From D37C17 sp964551815 (GTDB taxonomy: Bacteria; Fidelibacterota; Marinisomatia; SCGC-AAA003-L08; D37C17), in NCBI GenBank assembly GCA_964551815.1, contig CAZKEL010000007.1:1-53366 (forward strand): a stretch of 53,366 nucleotides of DNA. Reading direction: 5' to 3'. This document shows positions 26,008 to 34,078 of the stretch, one piece after another; position 1 is the first letter of the stretch, and every line of letters starts with the position of its first letter. The position numbers and the translations under genes were made by a program. The notes under the pieces are model-generated. The model saw only the letters and a program-made list of their open reading frames with translations, was not told the DNA's origin and ran no database searches.

Positions 26008-26020
26008 ACAAAGGATATTT

Positions 26021-27136
26021 ATGAGTTATATTAAATCTTTTATTGATTTCTTATCAGCGCCTACCATCTCATTTACACTTTTGACGGTGGCATTCCCTTT
26101 TATCTTTCCTCCCAGTGATTATTTCGAAAAGAAAAATCGCCAGTGGGGAGTGTATAAACTGTGGACTAATACAGGTGGATTATGGGCATTTGTATTAATT
26201 ACCCTCTTTTTCATCGTTGGTTATTTTGATCCTCATTTCAACCTCACCATGACCAAACCGGACAACATTCCTATCATCATAATGATTTACTCCATGTATT
26301 TCTTAACTTGGCTGGGAATGAAAAAAGCCTATGCCAACGATGAACGGTTGGACAGAGGAGAAAAACCGGAAGAGTGGAATGACCCCGATGATAAGGTACT
26401 GGTTTGGCCAGACCTGGTTTATATAGAATTGATTGCCCTTATATTGTTTATGGTGGCTCTCATTGTTTGGTCAATTTTAATTCCTGCACCATTAGAGGAA
26501 CCGGCTAATCCGGCTGCTACGCCTAATCCCTCAAAAGCACCCTGGTACTTCCTGGGTCTTCAGGAGATGTTAGTATATTTTGACCCTTGGCTTGCAGGAA
26601 TTGTGTTCCCCATGTTTATCATTTTTGGGATGATGGCTATTCCCTATATGGATGTGAATAAAAAAGGAGATGGATATTATTCCTTTAAAGAGAGAAGAGT
26701 AGGATATTTTATATTCATGTATGGTTGGTTAGTATTGTGGGTCTTTCTCATCATCATAGGCACCTTTTTCAGAGGTCCTAATTGGAACTTTTTTGGCCCC
26801 TTTGAATGGTGGGATCCTCATAAAGTGGAACCCCTCACCAATGTGAATTTATCTGAATATGTCTGGGTGAAGCTGCTGAATAAAGGGCTGCCTACAAATA
26901 TCATAGCACGAGAGGCCGTAGGTTTTGTTGCCGTCATCGGTTACCTGTTTGTCTTGCCATTGCTTTTGGCAAAAACAAAATTGAAACATATTTTTGATCA
27001 CTATGGACCCGTGCGCTATGCAACCCTGATGTTGTTTGGATTAACCATGTTTTCACTGCCCATTAAGATGTATCTCCGTTGGATGTTTAATTTGAAATAC
27101 ATAGTTGCAATTCCTGAATGGTTCTTTAATATTTAA
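26021..27136 (+). CDS. Cytochrome b, C-terminal (subunit IV-like) subunit with extra helices
   Basis: 371 aa with about seven transmembrane helices, far longer than PetD (about 160 aa). The Qo-site region reads KAPWYFLGLQEMLVYFDPW, where PEWY of classical complexes is replaced by APWY, as found in some bacterial bc complexes. Extra helices lie at the N-terminus (ISFTLLTVAFPFIFP, GLWAFVLITLFFIVGYF) and at the C-terminus. It is 13 bp behind the b6-like gene. It completes the quinol-binding part of the complex. Confidence 0.88.
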   Translation: MSYIKSFIDFLSAPTISFTLLTVAFPFIFPPSDYFEKKNRQWGVYKLWTNTGGLWAFVLITLFFIVGYFDPHFNLTMTKPDNIPIIIMIYSMYFLTWLGMKKAYANDERLDRGEKPEEWNDPDDKVLVWPDLVYIELIALILFMVALIVWSILIPAPLEEPANPAATPNPSKAPWYFLGLQEMLVYFDPWLAGIVFPMFIIFGMMAIPYMDVNKKGDGYYSFKERRVGYFIFMYGWLVLWVFLIIIGTFFRGPNWNFFGPFEWWDPHKVEPLTNVNLSEYVWVKLLNKGLPTNIIAREAVGFVAVIGYLFVLPLLLAKTKLKHIFDHYGPVRYATLMLFGLTMFSLPIKMYLRWMFNLKYIVAIPEWFFNI

Positions 27137-27150
27137 ATAGAGACAGAATT

Positions 27151-30114
27151 TTGAACGACGAAAGATATTGGAATATAAAACTCCTCAATAAATGGTTCGC
27201 CATTTCAAGTGTTGTATTTATGATCACCATGATTTGGATGTTCATTGATGATAATGATGATGACTTCAAAGTCTATCAGAGAGAATTCAGAAAGATGGAA
27301 ATTCTCAAATCTGAAGAAAAACTGGATGCAGAATTAGAAGCTGTTAAGCAAGAAAGAGTACAGTATGAAGAAAAATTAAAATTAGCTCAGGATGCTCTTG
27401 ATAATAAGCAGGGAGCACTTACTATTGCACAATCAGAGTTAGATGAGATTGTAGCAAAATTCTATAAAGCCAGTATGAACTTTCTCAATGCTAAGTCCAT
27501 TGTGGATGCTGAAAAATACCAATATGAAACGGTGAAAATCCATGGGCATGGAGATGAACTTAAAAAAGCAGAAAACTATTATAACGGACTCCTGGAAGAA
27601 TTACATGTGTTGCAACTGAAAAAGGAAGATTTTGAAGGGAAAATGCTGTCTCAGGAGGCATCCATCAAAGAAATGGATGCGGAAAGAAAACTTGCTGAAG
27701 ATGAACTAAACCAAGTATTGAAGGAAGTAAATCTCGTTGACAGAAAACTCTCCAAACTGGACAGAGACCGGATGAGTTTTGCCAATAAATTGGGGGACAT
27801 TGTACGAGATTTACCTATCCTTGACTTCATGGCTCCCTATTATAAGGTAGAACAGGTTGTACTTCCTGAAATAAAGTATAATGTGAACTTTGCTTCTGTC
27901 CCTGAGGTTGACCGCTGTACAAGCTGCCATTTGGGCATAGCCAACCCTGATTATATAGATGCAGAACAACCATTCACCACCCATCCTGATTTAGACCTGT
28001 ATCTTACTTCATCTTCACCCCACCCCTATGAGGAGTTTGGGTGTACAGGCTGCCATAACGGGCGTGGTAGGGGTACTAATTTTACTTCTGCTACCCATAC
28101 ACCATCTAACGCTGAAGAAAAGCATGAGTGGGAAGATGAATATCATTGGCATAAAATGCACCATTGGTTAAAACCCATGCTGCCAACCCGATATTCTGAA
28201 GCCAGCTGCTTTAAATGTCATAATGATGAAGTACAAATTAAAGGGGCTGATAAACTCTCACTTGGTTTGGCTTTGGTGGATAAATACGGTTGTAATGGCT
28301 GCCATGCCATTCAGACCTATCCTATCCGCAGAAAAGCAGGACCTGATCTGACACGCCTGAATGAAAAAGTCAATAAAGATTGGACGGCAAAATGGATACG
28401 TGATCCTCAGAGTTTCAGGCATAATACCCGTATGCCTTCCTTCTTTGGCCAAAGTAATAATTCAGACGAACAATCACTCAAAAGAAATGAAACTGAAATT
28501 GCTACCATGGTGGAATACCTTTTTCAGGATGGTGAAAAATTCAGCACCCGCAACAACCGTAAATACATGGGTGATGCCACTTCCGGTGAAGCACTATTTA
28601 ATGTAGTAGGCTGTAAAGGCTGCCATATACTTGAGCCTGACCCGGAAAATCTTCCGCAGGTGAGTACACTTGAAGGTATGCTTTCTAAACACGGTCCTAA
28701 TCTGATTGGGCTTGGCTCTAAAACGTCTGCTGAATGGCTCTATAACTGGTTGAAAGATCCTGATTCATACTGGCATGAAACCAGAATGCCCAACCTGCGC
28801 CTCACAGATACTGAAGCGAAGGATATCACCGCTTACCTTCTCAGCTTTAATAATGCAGAATTTGAAGAGCAGGATATTCTGGAAATCTCTGTTGATGCAC
28901 TGGACGATATTGCTTTAGGTTGGCTGAAAAAAATGTACCCTGAAAAGGAATCTGAATCAAGACTGGATGCCATGTCCTATGAGGATAAGGTAGGATATGT
29001 GGCAGATAAGAGTATTCGTTATTATGGCTGTTTTGGTTGCCACAATATGCCGGGATATGAAGATGCTAAGCCCATTGGTACGGAGCTCACCGTTGAAGGG
29101 TCAAAACCTGTGGACAAACTTGATTTTGGATTCCAACACCATTTGGATCATAATAATTATACCTGGTTTACAGAAAAACTGAAAAATCCCCGTCTGTTTG
29201 ACAAAGGCAAGGAAATTCCGCCTGAAGATAAATTGCGTATGCCTAATTTCAATTTAAAACCGGAAGAAATAGAAGCCATTGTTACAACCATATTGGGATT
29301 AAATGATGATAAAGTAGGCAAATCTGTTTTAGCCTCCAGGGCAGTAGATGATCCTATGGTCTATGAGGGAAGAAAACTTATTAGAGACTATAATTGCAAG
29401 GGCTGCCATATCATTGACGGATTTGGTGGTCAGATTGCAGAAAATTATTCTGCTCCTGAATATGCACCGCCAAATCTAAATACAGAAGGGGCAAAAGTAC
29501 AACCAGACTGGTTATTCCGCTTCTTTAAACATCCCACCATTATAAGACCGAATCTGCAGGTACGTATGCCGTCATTCACTCTGACTGATGAAGAATGGAA
29601 TGCCGTAATTAAAGCTTTCCAGCATTGGGATGATAACCATCTTTCCTTTGAATCAAAATTTCACGTGGATAATTCAACAACAGAATTCAAAGCAGGGAAG
29701 AAGCTGCATGAACTGGGAGCTTGTAACAACTGTCACTTTTATGGTACTGAATTTCCCAAACAGGCAGCTCAGACCTGGGCACCCAACCTTGCTCTTACCA
29801 AAGAACGGCTCCATCCTGACTGGGTAGTAGAGTGGCTGCGTGATCCGCAAAATATTATGCCTGGTACAAAAATGCCGGCACCTTTCCTCCCTGATGAGGA
29901 AATTTTAGCACTGCCCGGTGCTGAAACAGACTGGGGTAAATATGTGATGAAAATGAATGGAGACCAGGAAGCCATGTTAGAAGGGCTTCGGGATTATGTG
30001 TATTCCATCAAAGGGAAAGTGGACATAACCAACGAAATTCAAACTTACTTTAAACAGCACGGTTACCAATTTGAATCTGATGATGAAGAAGATGAGGATG
30101 ACGAAGATTGGTAG
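27151..30114 (+). CDS. Membrane-anchored octaheme cytochrome c with coiled-coil stalk
   Basis: 987 aa from a TTG start at 27151. One transmembrane helix (about 12-30) is followed by a long coiled coil (about 45-215). Eight CxxCH heme-c motifs occur at about residues 256 (CTSCH), 298 (CTGCH), 352 (CFKCH), 381 (CNGCH), 487 (CKGCH), 627 (CFGCH), 749 (CKGCH) and 858 (CNNCH). Several lie in modules with a downstream 'RMP' Met ligand, so it looks like a string of class I-type cytochrome domains. The C-terminus is acidic (ESDDEEDEDDEDW). It replaces the usual small cytochrome c1/f as electron outlet. The stalk and eight hemes suggest a long-range conduit across the periplasm, which is inferred. Confidence 0.93.
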   Translation: MNDERYWNIKLLNKWFAISSVVFMITMIWMFIDDNDDDFKVYQREFRKMEILKSEEKLDAELEAVKQERVQYEEKLKLAQDALDNKQGALTIAQSELDEIVAKFYKASMNFLNAKSIVDAEKYQYETVKIHGHGDELKKAENYYNGLLEELHVLQLKKEDFEGKMLSQEASIKEMDAERKLAEDELNQVLKEVNLVDRKLSKLDRDRMSFANKLGDIVRDLPILDFMAPYYKVEQVVLPEIKYNVNFASVPEVDRCTSCHLGIANPDYIDAEQPFTTHPDLDLYLTSSSPHPYEEFGCTGCHNGRGRGTNFTSATHTPSNAEEKHEWEDEYHWHKMHHWLKPMLPTRYSEASCFKCHNDEVQIKGADKLSLGLALVDKYGCNGCHAIQTYPIRRKAGPDLTRLNEKVNKDWTAKWIRDPQSFRHNTRMPSFFGQSNNSDEQSLKRNETEIATMVEYLFQDGEKFSTRNNRKYMGDATSGEALFNVVGCKGCHILEPDPENLPQVSTLEGMLSKHGPNLIGLGSKTSAEWLYNWLKDPDSYWHETRMPNLRLTDTEAKDITAYLLSFNNAEFEEQDILEISVDALDDIALGWLKKMYPEKESESRLDAMSYEDKVGYVADKSIRYYGCFGCHNMPGYEDAKPIGTELTVEGSKPVDKLDFGFQHHLDHNNYTWFTEKLKNPRLFDKGKEIPPEDKLRMPNFNLKPEEIEAIVTTILGLNDDKVGKSVLASRAVDDPMVYEGRKLIRDYNCKGCHIIDGFGGQIAENYSAPEYAPPNLNTEGAKVQPDWLFRFFKHPTIIRPNLQVRMPSFTLTDEEWNAVIKAFQHWDDNHLSFESKFHVDNSTTEFKAGKKLHELGACNNCHFYGTEFPKQAAQTWAPNLALTKERLHPDWVVEWLRDPQNIMPGTKMPAPFLPDEEILALPGAETDWGKYVMKMNGDQEAMLEGLRDYVYSIKGKVDITNEIQTYFKQHGYQFESDDEEDEDDEDW

Positions 30115-30174
30115 AAAGTACCAAAACGGATTACAGACAGGTGAATATCTTTAAAAGGATTGAATGTTAATTCC

Positions 30175-30672
30175 ATGTGGGGATTAATGATAACCAGTTA
30201 TTTGGGTATTTTGGTCACTTTTATTCTTCTGTTCATTACAGGGCTGCAAGGGTACTTTCACTTTCAGGTAATGAATGCAAACCATTCCCAGTTTGCCCTG
30301 ATAACTGCCATGATTTATATGTTTACGCAGACTCTCATCATGTTTTATTTCATTGGATCGGGAACGGCTATTAAAAAATCTATCCAATCCAGTGGAAGAG
30401 GAATTGAAAGCTATGAAAAAGTGAAAAAAGGGAAAATGCTGCTCTTTCCACATCTCACACTTAATATGGTACTGGTGGGGACAGTTTTCATTTTGGGCGG
30501 TGCTGTGCAGACCGGTTCTGTTTCAGGTTGGATACATGGCATTCTTTTTATCATTTCCTTTATTCATTTTTTATATACCATTCTTCTGGAGCACCGCGGA
30601 TTTAAAGATAATATTGATATTCTTGTAGAACTGGCTGAAGAAGATAAGTCGGCAGCATTGGAATCCGCCTGA
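30175..30672 (+). CDS. Four-helix membrane protein of the bc-complex operon
   Basis: About 165 aa from the ATG at 30175; a TTG five codons upstream (30160) is possible, but its AAAGGA ribosome-binding site would touch it. Four hydrophobic helices are visible (SYLGILVTFILLFITGL, ALITAMIYMFTQTLIMFYF, LNMVLVGTVFILGGAV, GILFIISFIHFLYTILL), with a basic loop between helices 2 and 3. No family is recognised with confidence. It overlaps the next small gene at TGATG. Its place in the operon suggests a membrane subunit or assembly factor of the complex. Confidence 0.78.
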   Translation: MWGLMITSYLGILVTFILLFITGLQGYFHFQVMNANHSQFALITAMIYMFTQTLIMFYFIGSGTAIKKSIQSSGRGIESYEKVKKGKMLLFPHLTLNMVLVGTVFILGGAVQTGSVSGWIHGILFIISFIHFLYTILLEHRGFKDNIDILVELAEEDKSAALESA

Positions 30673-30836
30673 TGTACTTTGTCAGTAAGGGATTGCAGCT
30701 CTCAGGATTAGTTATCATTGGCATTGGATTTATGAGTAATTTCCCCCAACTCATGGACTATAAATTATTAGGGTTTGGCTCGGTAGTTTTTTTAATGGGC
30801 TGGATTGTACAAAAATTTGGATTAAGTAATCAATAA
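30672..30836 (+). CDS. Small two-helix membrane protein (54 aa)
   Basis: ATG 30672 overlaps the previous stop codon (TGATG). The product has two hydrophobic helices (LSGLVIIGIGFMSNFPQL and LLGFGSVVFLMGWIVQKFGL). It ends 8 bp before the ferredoxin gene. No family was recognised. Overlapping stop/start and its place in the operon support it being real. Confidence 0.65.
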   Translation: MYFVSKGLQLSGLVIIGIGFMSNFPQLMDYKLLGFGSVVFLMGWIVQKFGLSNQ

Positions 30837-30844
30837 TAAAAAAT

Positions 30845-31174
30845 ATGGCTAAACAGGCATTTGATCATTTTAAAGGAATACCCGATTTACCAGACGATCC
30901 GCGGGTAAAACGGACACGTCCAAAGATAATGGCGGTAGTGGATGAAGATAACTGCACCGGCTGCCAGGCCTGTGTACCCTTCTGTCCTGTGGATTGTATT
31001 GAGCCTGTTCCCAAAGAAAAATACGGATTTCCCATTCCCCCTGTCCAGGTTCGCTTTAACGAATGCACTGGCTGCCAGGTCTGTGCCCGTGTCTGCACCA
31101 AACTCACCTGGGACGCTATCCGTCTCATGCCTACTGACACCTTTGAAGAGGTGTACGGGATTACGGTAGAGTAG
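30845..31174 (+). CDS. 2[4Fe-4S] ferredoxin-type protein
   Basis: 109 aa. Two Cys motifs are complete: CTGCQACVPFCPVDC (about 38-52) and CTGCQVCARVCTKLTW (about 74-89). The second lacks the usual Pro after the last Cys. The predicted fold is a soluble bacterial-type ferredoxin with two cubane clusters. It closes the respiratory operon and is followed by a strong terminator. A ferredoxin next to a bc complex suggests electrons may enter or leave from the cytoplasmic side, which is inference. Confidence 0.92.
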   Translation: MAKQAFDHFKGIPDLPDDPRVKRTRPKIMAVVDEDNCTGCQACVPFCPVDCIEPVPKEKYGFPIPPVQVRFNECTGCQVCARVCTKLTWDAIRLMPTDTFEEVYGITVE

Positions 31175-31204
31175 AAATAGAAAATATAAAAATTGAAATT
31201 GGTA

Positions 31205-31235
31205 GGGGTTCGAGAAATCGAGCCCCTTTTATTTT
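31205..31235 (+). terminator. Intrinsic terminator of the respiratory operon
   Basis: GGGGTTCGA-GAAA-TCGAGCCCC forms a 9-bp stem with a stable GAAA loop (31205-31226) followed by TTTTATTTT. It lies 30 bp after the ferredoxin stop codon. Confidence 0.92.
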
Positions 31236-31367
31236 AGTTTAAACTTTCTCCAAAACTTTGGCTTTCAATATTCCGAATGCGGAATAATGGATGAACCGGA
31301 TAAAATTATCATCCATTAGTGTGGTATATATTTCCGGTGGAATTCATCTTGGAAATTTACTACCATA

Positions 31368-31802
31368 TTATCTCGTCCAGGGCGGTACTACAATTGGCGG
31401 AATACCCATTTTACCAGACAGGCTGTGGGCATGTTCTCTGAAAAAGGGGACGGTAATAACAGGCAGGGTAATTCTTTCATAGGTATTCCAAAAGGAATCA
31501 GGTTGTTTGCCCTCAGTTTCGCAGGTAGTGACAATATCACATTCAATTTTAACCGCAGCACGTTTTTTCCCTTTGGGAATGACATTCAAAATAAAATGTT
31601 GGGTAAACTCAATATGATTTTCATCAATATCTTTTCTTACGGTTTCAAAACCCACATCAATACCGTTTTGGGTACCTAATAATTCTGAATGAAGTGACCA
31701 TTGTCCGCTTTGAAAAACCACCTCAAAGTTGGAAACGTTTTTCACAAGTTTGGAATATTCATTGGGAGGTATCAGTTTTGCTTTAGATTTTTTACGTGCC
31801 AT
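31368..31802 (-). CDS. SecB-like chaperone of a toxin-antitoxin-chaperone module
   Basis: 144 aa, close to SecB length (about 155). The C-terminal 'PVITVPFFREHAHSLSGKMGIPPIVVPP' region, quoted here by its core REHAHSLSGKMGIPP, corresponds to the conserved SecB helix and PPxxxPP end. In this family SecB-like solitary proteins act as chaperones of aggregation-prone antitoxins rather than in general export. The gene is last in a three-gene operon and overlaps the antitoxin gene by 11 bp. Role in controlling the toxin is inferred from context. Confidence 0.82.
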   Translation of the reverse strand: MARKKSKAKLIPPNEYSKLVKNVSNFEVVFQSGQWSLHSELLGTQNGIDVGFETVRKDIDENHIEFTQHFILNVIPKGKKRAAVKIECDIVTTCETEGKQPDSFWNTYERITLPVITVPFFREHAHSLSGKMGIPPIVVPPWTR

Positions 31803-32568
31803 ATTTTATTTTCTTTTCAGAAACTGCACCGGGATAATTTGCTATTTTTGAAATTTTATATTCAGTGGTTCGATAGTCATAAATATTTGTAGGTTTATTG
31901 CTCCATTCAATTAAATAGTTCTCCAAAAAATTATTTGAGGAATATTTAAATTCTTCTGCTTTTAATTCAATTGATAGAACAGCTTCAGTAATTGGGTCAG
32001 TGTTATTTTTGTCAGCTATATTCTTAAGGATTGTCCAGGTAGATTTAGGGAGAATATTTTTTAAGACAGAGTTTTTATCAGTAGATTTAGTCTCAGTTTT
32101 ACTGTTGAATTTAATAAAATGGCTTGTTCTATTATTATATTTTTCAACCATTTTTGCTGTTACCGGTTTGTTATCTGCGGAAAGTTCACTGAATAACATT
32201 TGTAATAAGATATCAACGCTTTGGGGCTGTACCGAGGGACGCTTGTCATTTTCCCATACCGATAGTGATTGACGGCTTACACCGATAAACGCAGCAAATT
32301 CACTCTGATTTAATAGTAGTGACTTTCTGATTTTTTGAATTTTTTGAGGAGATAGGTAATCTTCACTTTTGGCTTCCCAGGCAGTGTAGAGGTCCTTCCA
32401 ACGATGCATTTCTTTTCCATCGTAGTTGAAGGAGCCACAGGTATTACACAGTCCAATAGTTGCAGTAGGAACTATAAATGGTTTTTCAAATATTTTAACC
32501 TCGTAATTTTTTATGACCGTTTTTTTAACAGTCCCTTTGCTGCATTCTTCACATTGGTAATTATACAT
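31792..32568 (-). CDS. MqsA-like antitoxin (zinc finger plus HTH) with long C-terminal extension
   Basis: 258 aa, about twice the length of E. coli MqsA (131 aa). Residues 6-9 and 41-44 give two CxxC pairs of a YgiT/MqsA-type zinc finger. Residues about 73-125 (LSPQKIQKIRKSL...FAAFIGVSRQSLSVWE) are a Cro/C1-type HTH that binds DNA. The C-terminal extension from about 150 to 258 has no counterpart in MqsA and may hold a chaperone-addiction segment, with aromatic residues near the end (IYDYRTTEYKI). It lies between toxin and SecB-like genes, with toxin first. Confidence 0.85.
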   Translation of the reverse strand: MYNYQCEECSKGTVKKTVIKNYEVKIFEKPFIVPTATIGLCNTCGSFNYDGKEMHRWKDLYTAWEAKSEDYLSPQKIQKIRKSLLLNQSEFAAFIGVSRQSLSVWENDKRPSVQPQSVDILLQMLFSELSADNKPVTAKMVEKYNNRTSHFIKFNSKTETKSTDKNSVLKNILPKSTWTILKNIADKNNTDPITEAVLSIELKAEEFKYSSNNFLENYLIEWSNKPTNIYDYRTTEYKISKIANYPGAVSEKKIKYGT

Positions 32569-32569
32569 T

Positions 32570-32908
32570 TTATTTATGATTTTTATCCGTTTGGTGAGCA
32601 GTTATGAAAAAATAAATTTCTTCTCCATCATTTGATTTAATGAATTTTCCTGTAGTGTAAAATTCTTGACCTATTTTTGTTTTTCCTCTGATTGTATATA
32701 AAATTCCATCTGGTGAATCGCCGAATACATCAACACCCATACCATGGATTGTTTTAGCCTTTTGAATACAATGCTCAATGTCCTCAAAAGAACATTTTCC
32801 TTTTTCCATGTAGGTAATTATGTGTTTTGTTATTGAGTACTTCTTCTCGATACATACCAAATTCTTTATTTTGTTTAATGTCTGGGTAACATCAACATTC
32901 TTACTCAT
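32570..32908 (-). CDS. RelE-fold toxin, MqsR/DUF4258-like
   Basis: 112 aa, first gene of the module. The middle contains 'ITKHIITYMEKGKCSFEDIEHCI' and the end 'YFFITAHQTD', resembling DUF4258/MqsR-type RelE-fold proteins. Those proteins cleave mRNA or act as ribonuclease toxins. The assignment leans on its place immediately before an MqsA-type antitoxin, separated by one base. AGAGG lies 7 bp before the ATG. Catalytic residues were not verified. Confidence 0.7.
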   Translation of the reverse strand: MSKNVDVTQTLNKIKNLVCIEKKYSITKHIITYMEKGKCSFEDIEHCIQKAKTIHGMGVDVFGDSPDGILYTIRGKTKIGQEFYTTGKFIKSNDGEEIYFFITAHQTDKNHK

Positions 32909-32955
32909 GGAAACCTCTGTAGTTTAGCACATATTACTTATAAAAGACAATATAT

Positions 32956-32969
32956 TAACATTAATGTTA
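32956..32969. promoter_or_regulatory. Palindromic operator candidate of the toxin-antitoxin-chaperone operon
   Basis: TAACATT/AATGTTA is a perfect 14-bp palindrome, and a second half-site (TAACATTA) follows at 32976-32983. It lies about 50 bp before the toxin start, where a type II antitoxin with a HTH would be expected to bind. Confidence 0.55.
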
Positions 32970-33087
32970 TAATATTAACATTATTTGATAATCAGTTTTA
33001 AATTGATTTTATAAACTGAAAGTAAAGGTAACTAATTTTGAATCTGTAGAAAAAGAATTAAATAAGAGGATGAGCGCCAAAAAGGTT

Positions 33088-33106
33088 CACAAGCTGCCAG
33101 CTTGTG
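33088..33106. repeat. Perfect palindrome between operons
   Basis: CACAAGCTG-C-CAGCTTGTG, with 9-bp perfect arms. It lies in the 281-bp intergenic region between the toxin-antitoxin operon and the SCO gene. Function unknown. Confidence 0.7.
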
Positions 33107-33139
33107 CGTTAAAACTCATCCAAGATGGTTGAGCGATTT

Positions 33140-33187
33140 TTTCTCAAGGGAGTCCGCCAGCGGACGGACTTTAAAAAGCTTGAGAAA
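33140..33187. repeat. Nested inverted repeat after the SCO gene
   Basis: TTTCTCAAG and CTTGAGAAA (9-bp perfect outer arms) enclose AGTCCG...CGGACT. It begins 3 bp past the SCO stop codon. On the SCO (minus) strand it is followed by an A-run, not a T-run, so it is not a clear terminator. The inner GTCCGCCAGCGGAC is itself a short hairpin. Confidence 0.6.
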
Positions 33188-33189
33188 CT

Positions 33190-34026
33190 TTAATAACTAT
33201 AGGCTTGCAGGATATTACGGATATCTTGTGCAGCTGCCTCTGGCCGCCAGGTGGTCCCCTCATAAACTTTTAACAATCGTCGTTCAGGGTCTAAAAGAAC
33301 AGAACGGAGAGTATGACCAATATCATTTTCATCCACTCCCCAGAATGAGACAAAAGACTGTCCCGCTAAAGTAAAAATATCAGTTACATGGTTAGTGCTG
33401 GACCAAACCTCTATTCCCGGATTGTGGTGTACCAGGCTACCATAGGTCTGTTTTAACAGGACGGGGGTATCATATTTATAATCAAAGCTGACTAATATAA
33501 AATTGAAATTTGAGTAGTCTTTAAACTCTTGAGCTAAGTACTGATTTTTCACTACTACCGCAGGGCACATTTCCGGCATGGGACAGCGGGTGAAAATATA
33601 GGAAATCAGCCGAAAATTTCCATCAGAATCAGAGAGGGATACTTCGTTACTGTCCAAATCAAGAAAGGTGACATCATCGAAAATTTCACCAATTTCAAGC
33701 GGGGTGAATTCATCCGACCACATATCATCTGGTACAGGTATGGTACCCTTCCCCAATAGAGTGAAATCTTTAGCAAAGGTTTTTTTATCCTTCATTACCA
33801 AGCGGAATTCTAAACTATCACCTGAATGATACTTGCCGATATCTGTAGAGTCCGCCAGTTTAAAGGGCATAGTCATCGCCATCATGAATCCGGGAATTTC
33901 ATCGTGGTGAATGAGAAATTCATTGGACTCCCTTCGTACCTCAATGATAGTACCCCTCACTTTATAGCTCTGCTCCCCGGAACAGGTAAGAAAAAGAAAC
34001 AAAATGGTATAGAGTAAAATTTTCAT
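33190..34026 (-). CDS. Copper-binding domain fused to a SCO1/SenC-like thioredoxin protein
   Basis: 278 aa, probably a lipoprotein (LFLFLTCSGEQ). Residues about 20-95 resemble CusF/copper-binding modules with a Met-rich 'FMMAMTMPFKL' motif. The rest is a SCO1/SenC fold. The copper/redox site reads TRCPMPEMCP, giving a C-x5-C spacing instead of the classical CxxxC, and a conserved His lies in DIGHTLRS. The family delivers copper to the Cu-A site of cytochrome oxidase. It lies 5 bp beyond a terminator and no Shine-Dalgarno sequence is visible before its ATG. Neighbouring cupredoxin supports a copper/respiration role. Confidence 0.85.
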   Translation of the reverse strand: MKILLYTILFLFLTCSGEQSYKVRGTIIEVRRESNEFLIHHDEIPGFMMAMTMPFKLADSTDIGKYHSGDSLEFRLVMKDKKTFAKDFTLLGKGTIPVPDDMWSDEFTPLEIGEIFDDVTFLDLDSNEVSLSDSDGNFRLISYIFTRCPMPEMCPAVVVKNQYLAQEFKDYSNFNFILVSFDYKYDTPVLLKQTYGSLVHHNPGIEVWSSTNHVTDIFTLAGQSFVSFWGVDENDIGHTLRSVLLDPERRLLKVYEGTTWRPEAAAQDIRNILQAYSY

Positions 34027-34030
34027 TGCG

Positions 34031-34063
34031 AAAAAAAAGGGTGAGAATATTTCTCACCCTTTT
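34031..34063 (-). terminator. Intrinsic terminator immediately before the SCO gene
   Basis: AAAAGGGTGAGAA and TTCTCACCCTTTT form a 13-bp stem with a 3-nt loop. On the minus strand it is followed by TTTTTTTT. It terminates the cupredoxin gene 16 bp downstream of its stop codon and ends 5 bp before the SCO start. Confidence 0.9.
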
Positions 34064-34078
34064 CAGTATTCAATTCAC

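Noticed and set aside
31368..31802. Housekeeping SecB
   Set aside because: The gene is embedded in a toxin-antitoxin operon and overlaps the antitoxin, which points to a dedicated chaperone.
33140..33187. Intrinsic terminator of the SCO gene
   Set aside because: On the SCO strand the hairpin is followed by an A-run instead of a T-run.
33102..33374. A 90-codon plus-strand gene overlapping the SCO gene
   Set aside because: It runs through the inverted repeat and antisense to a well supported gene.
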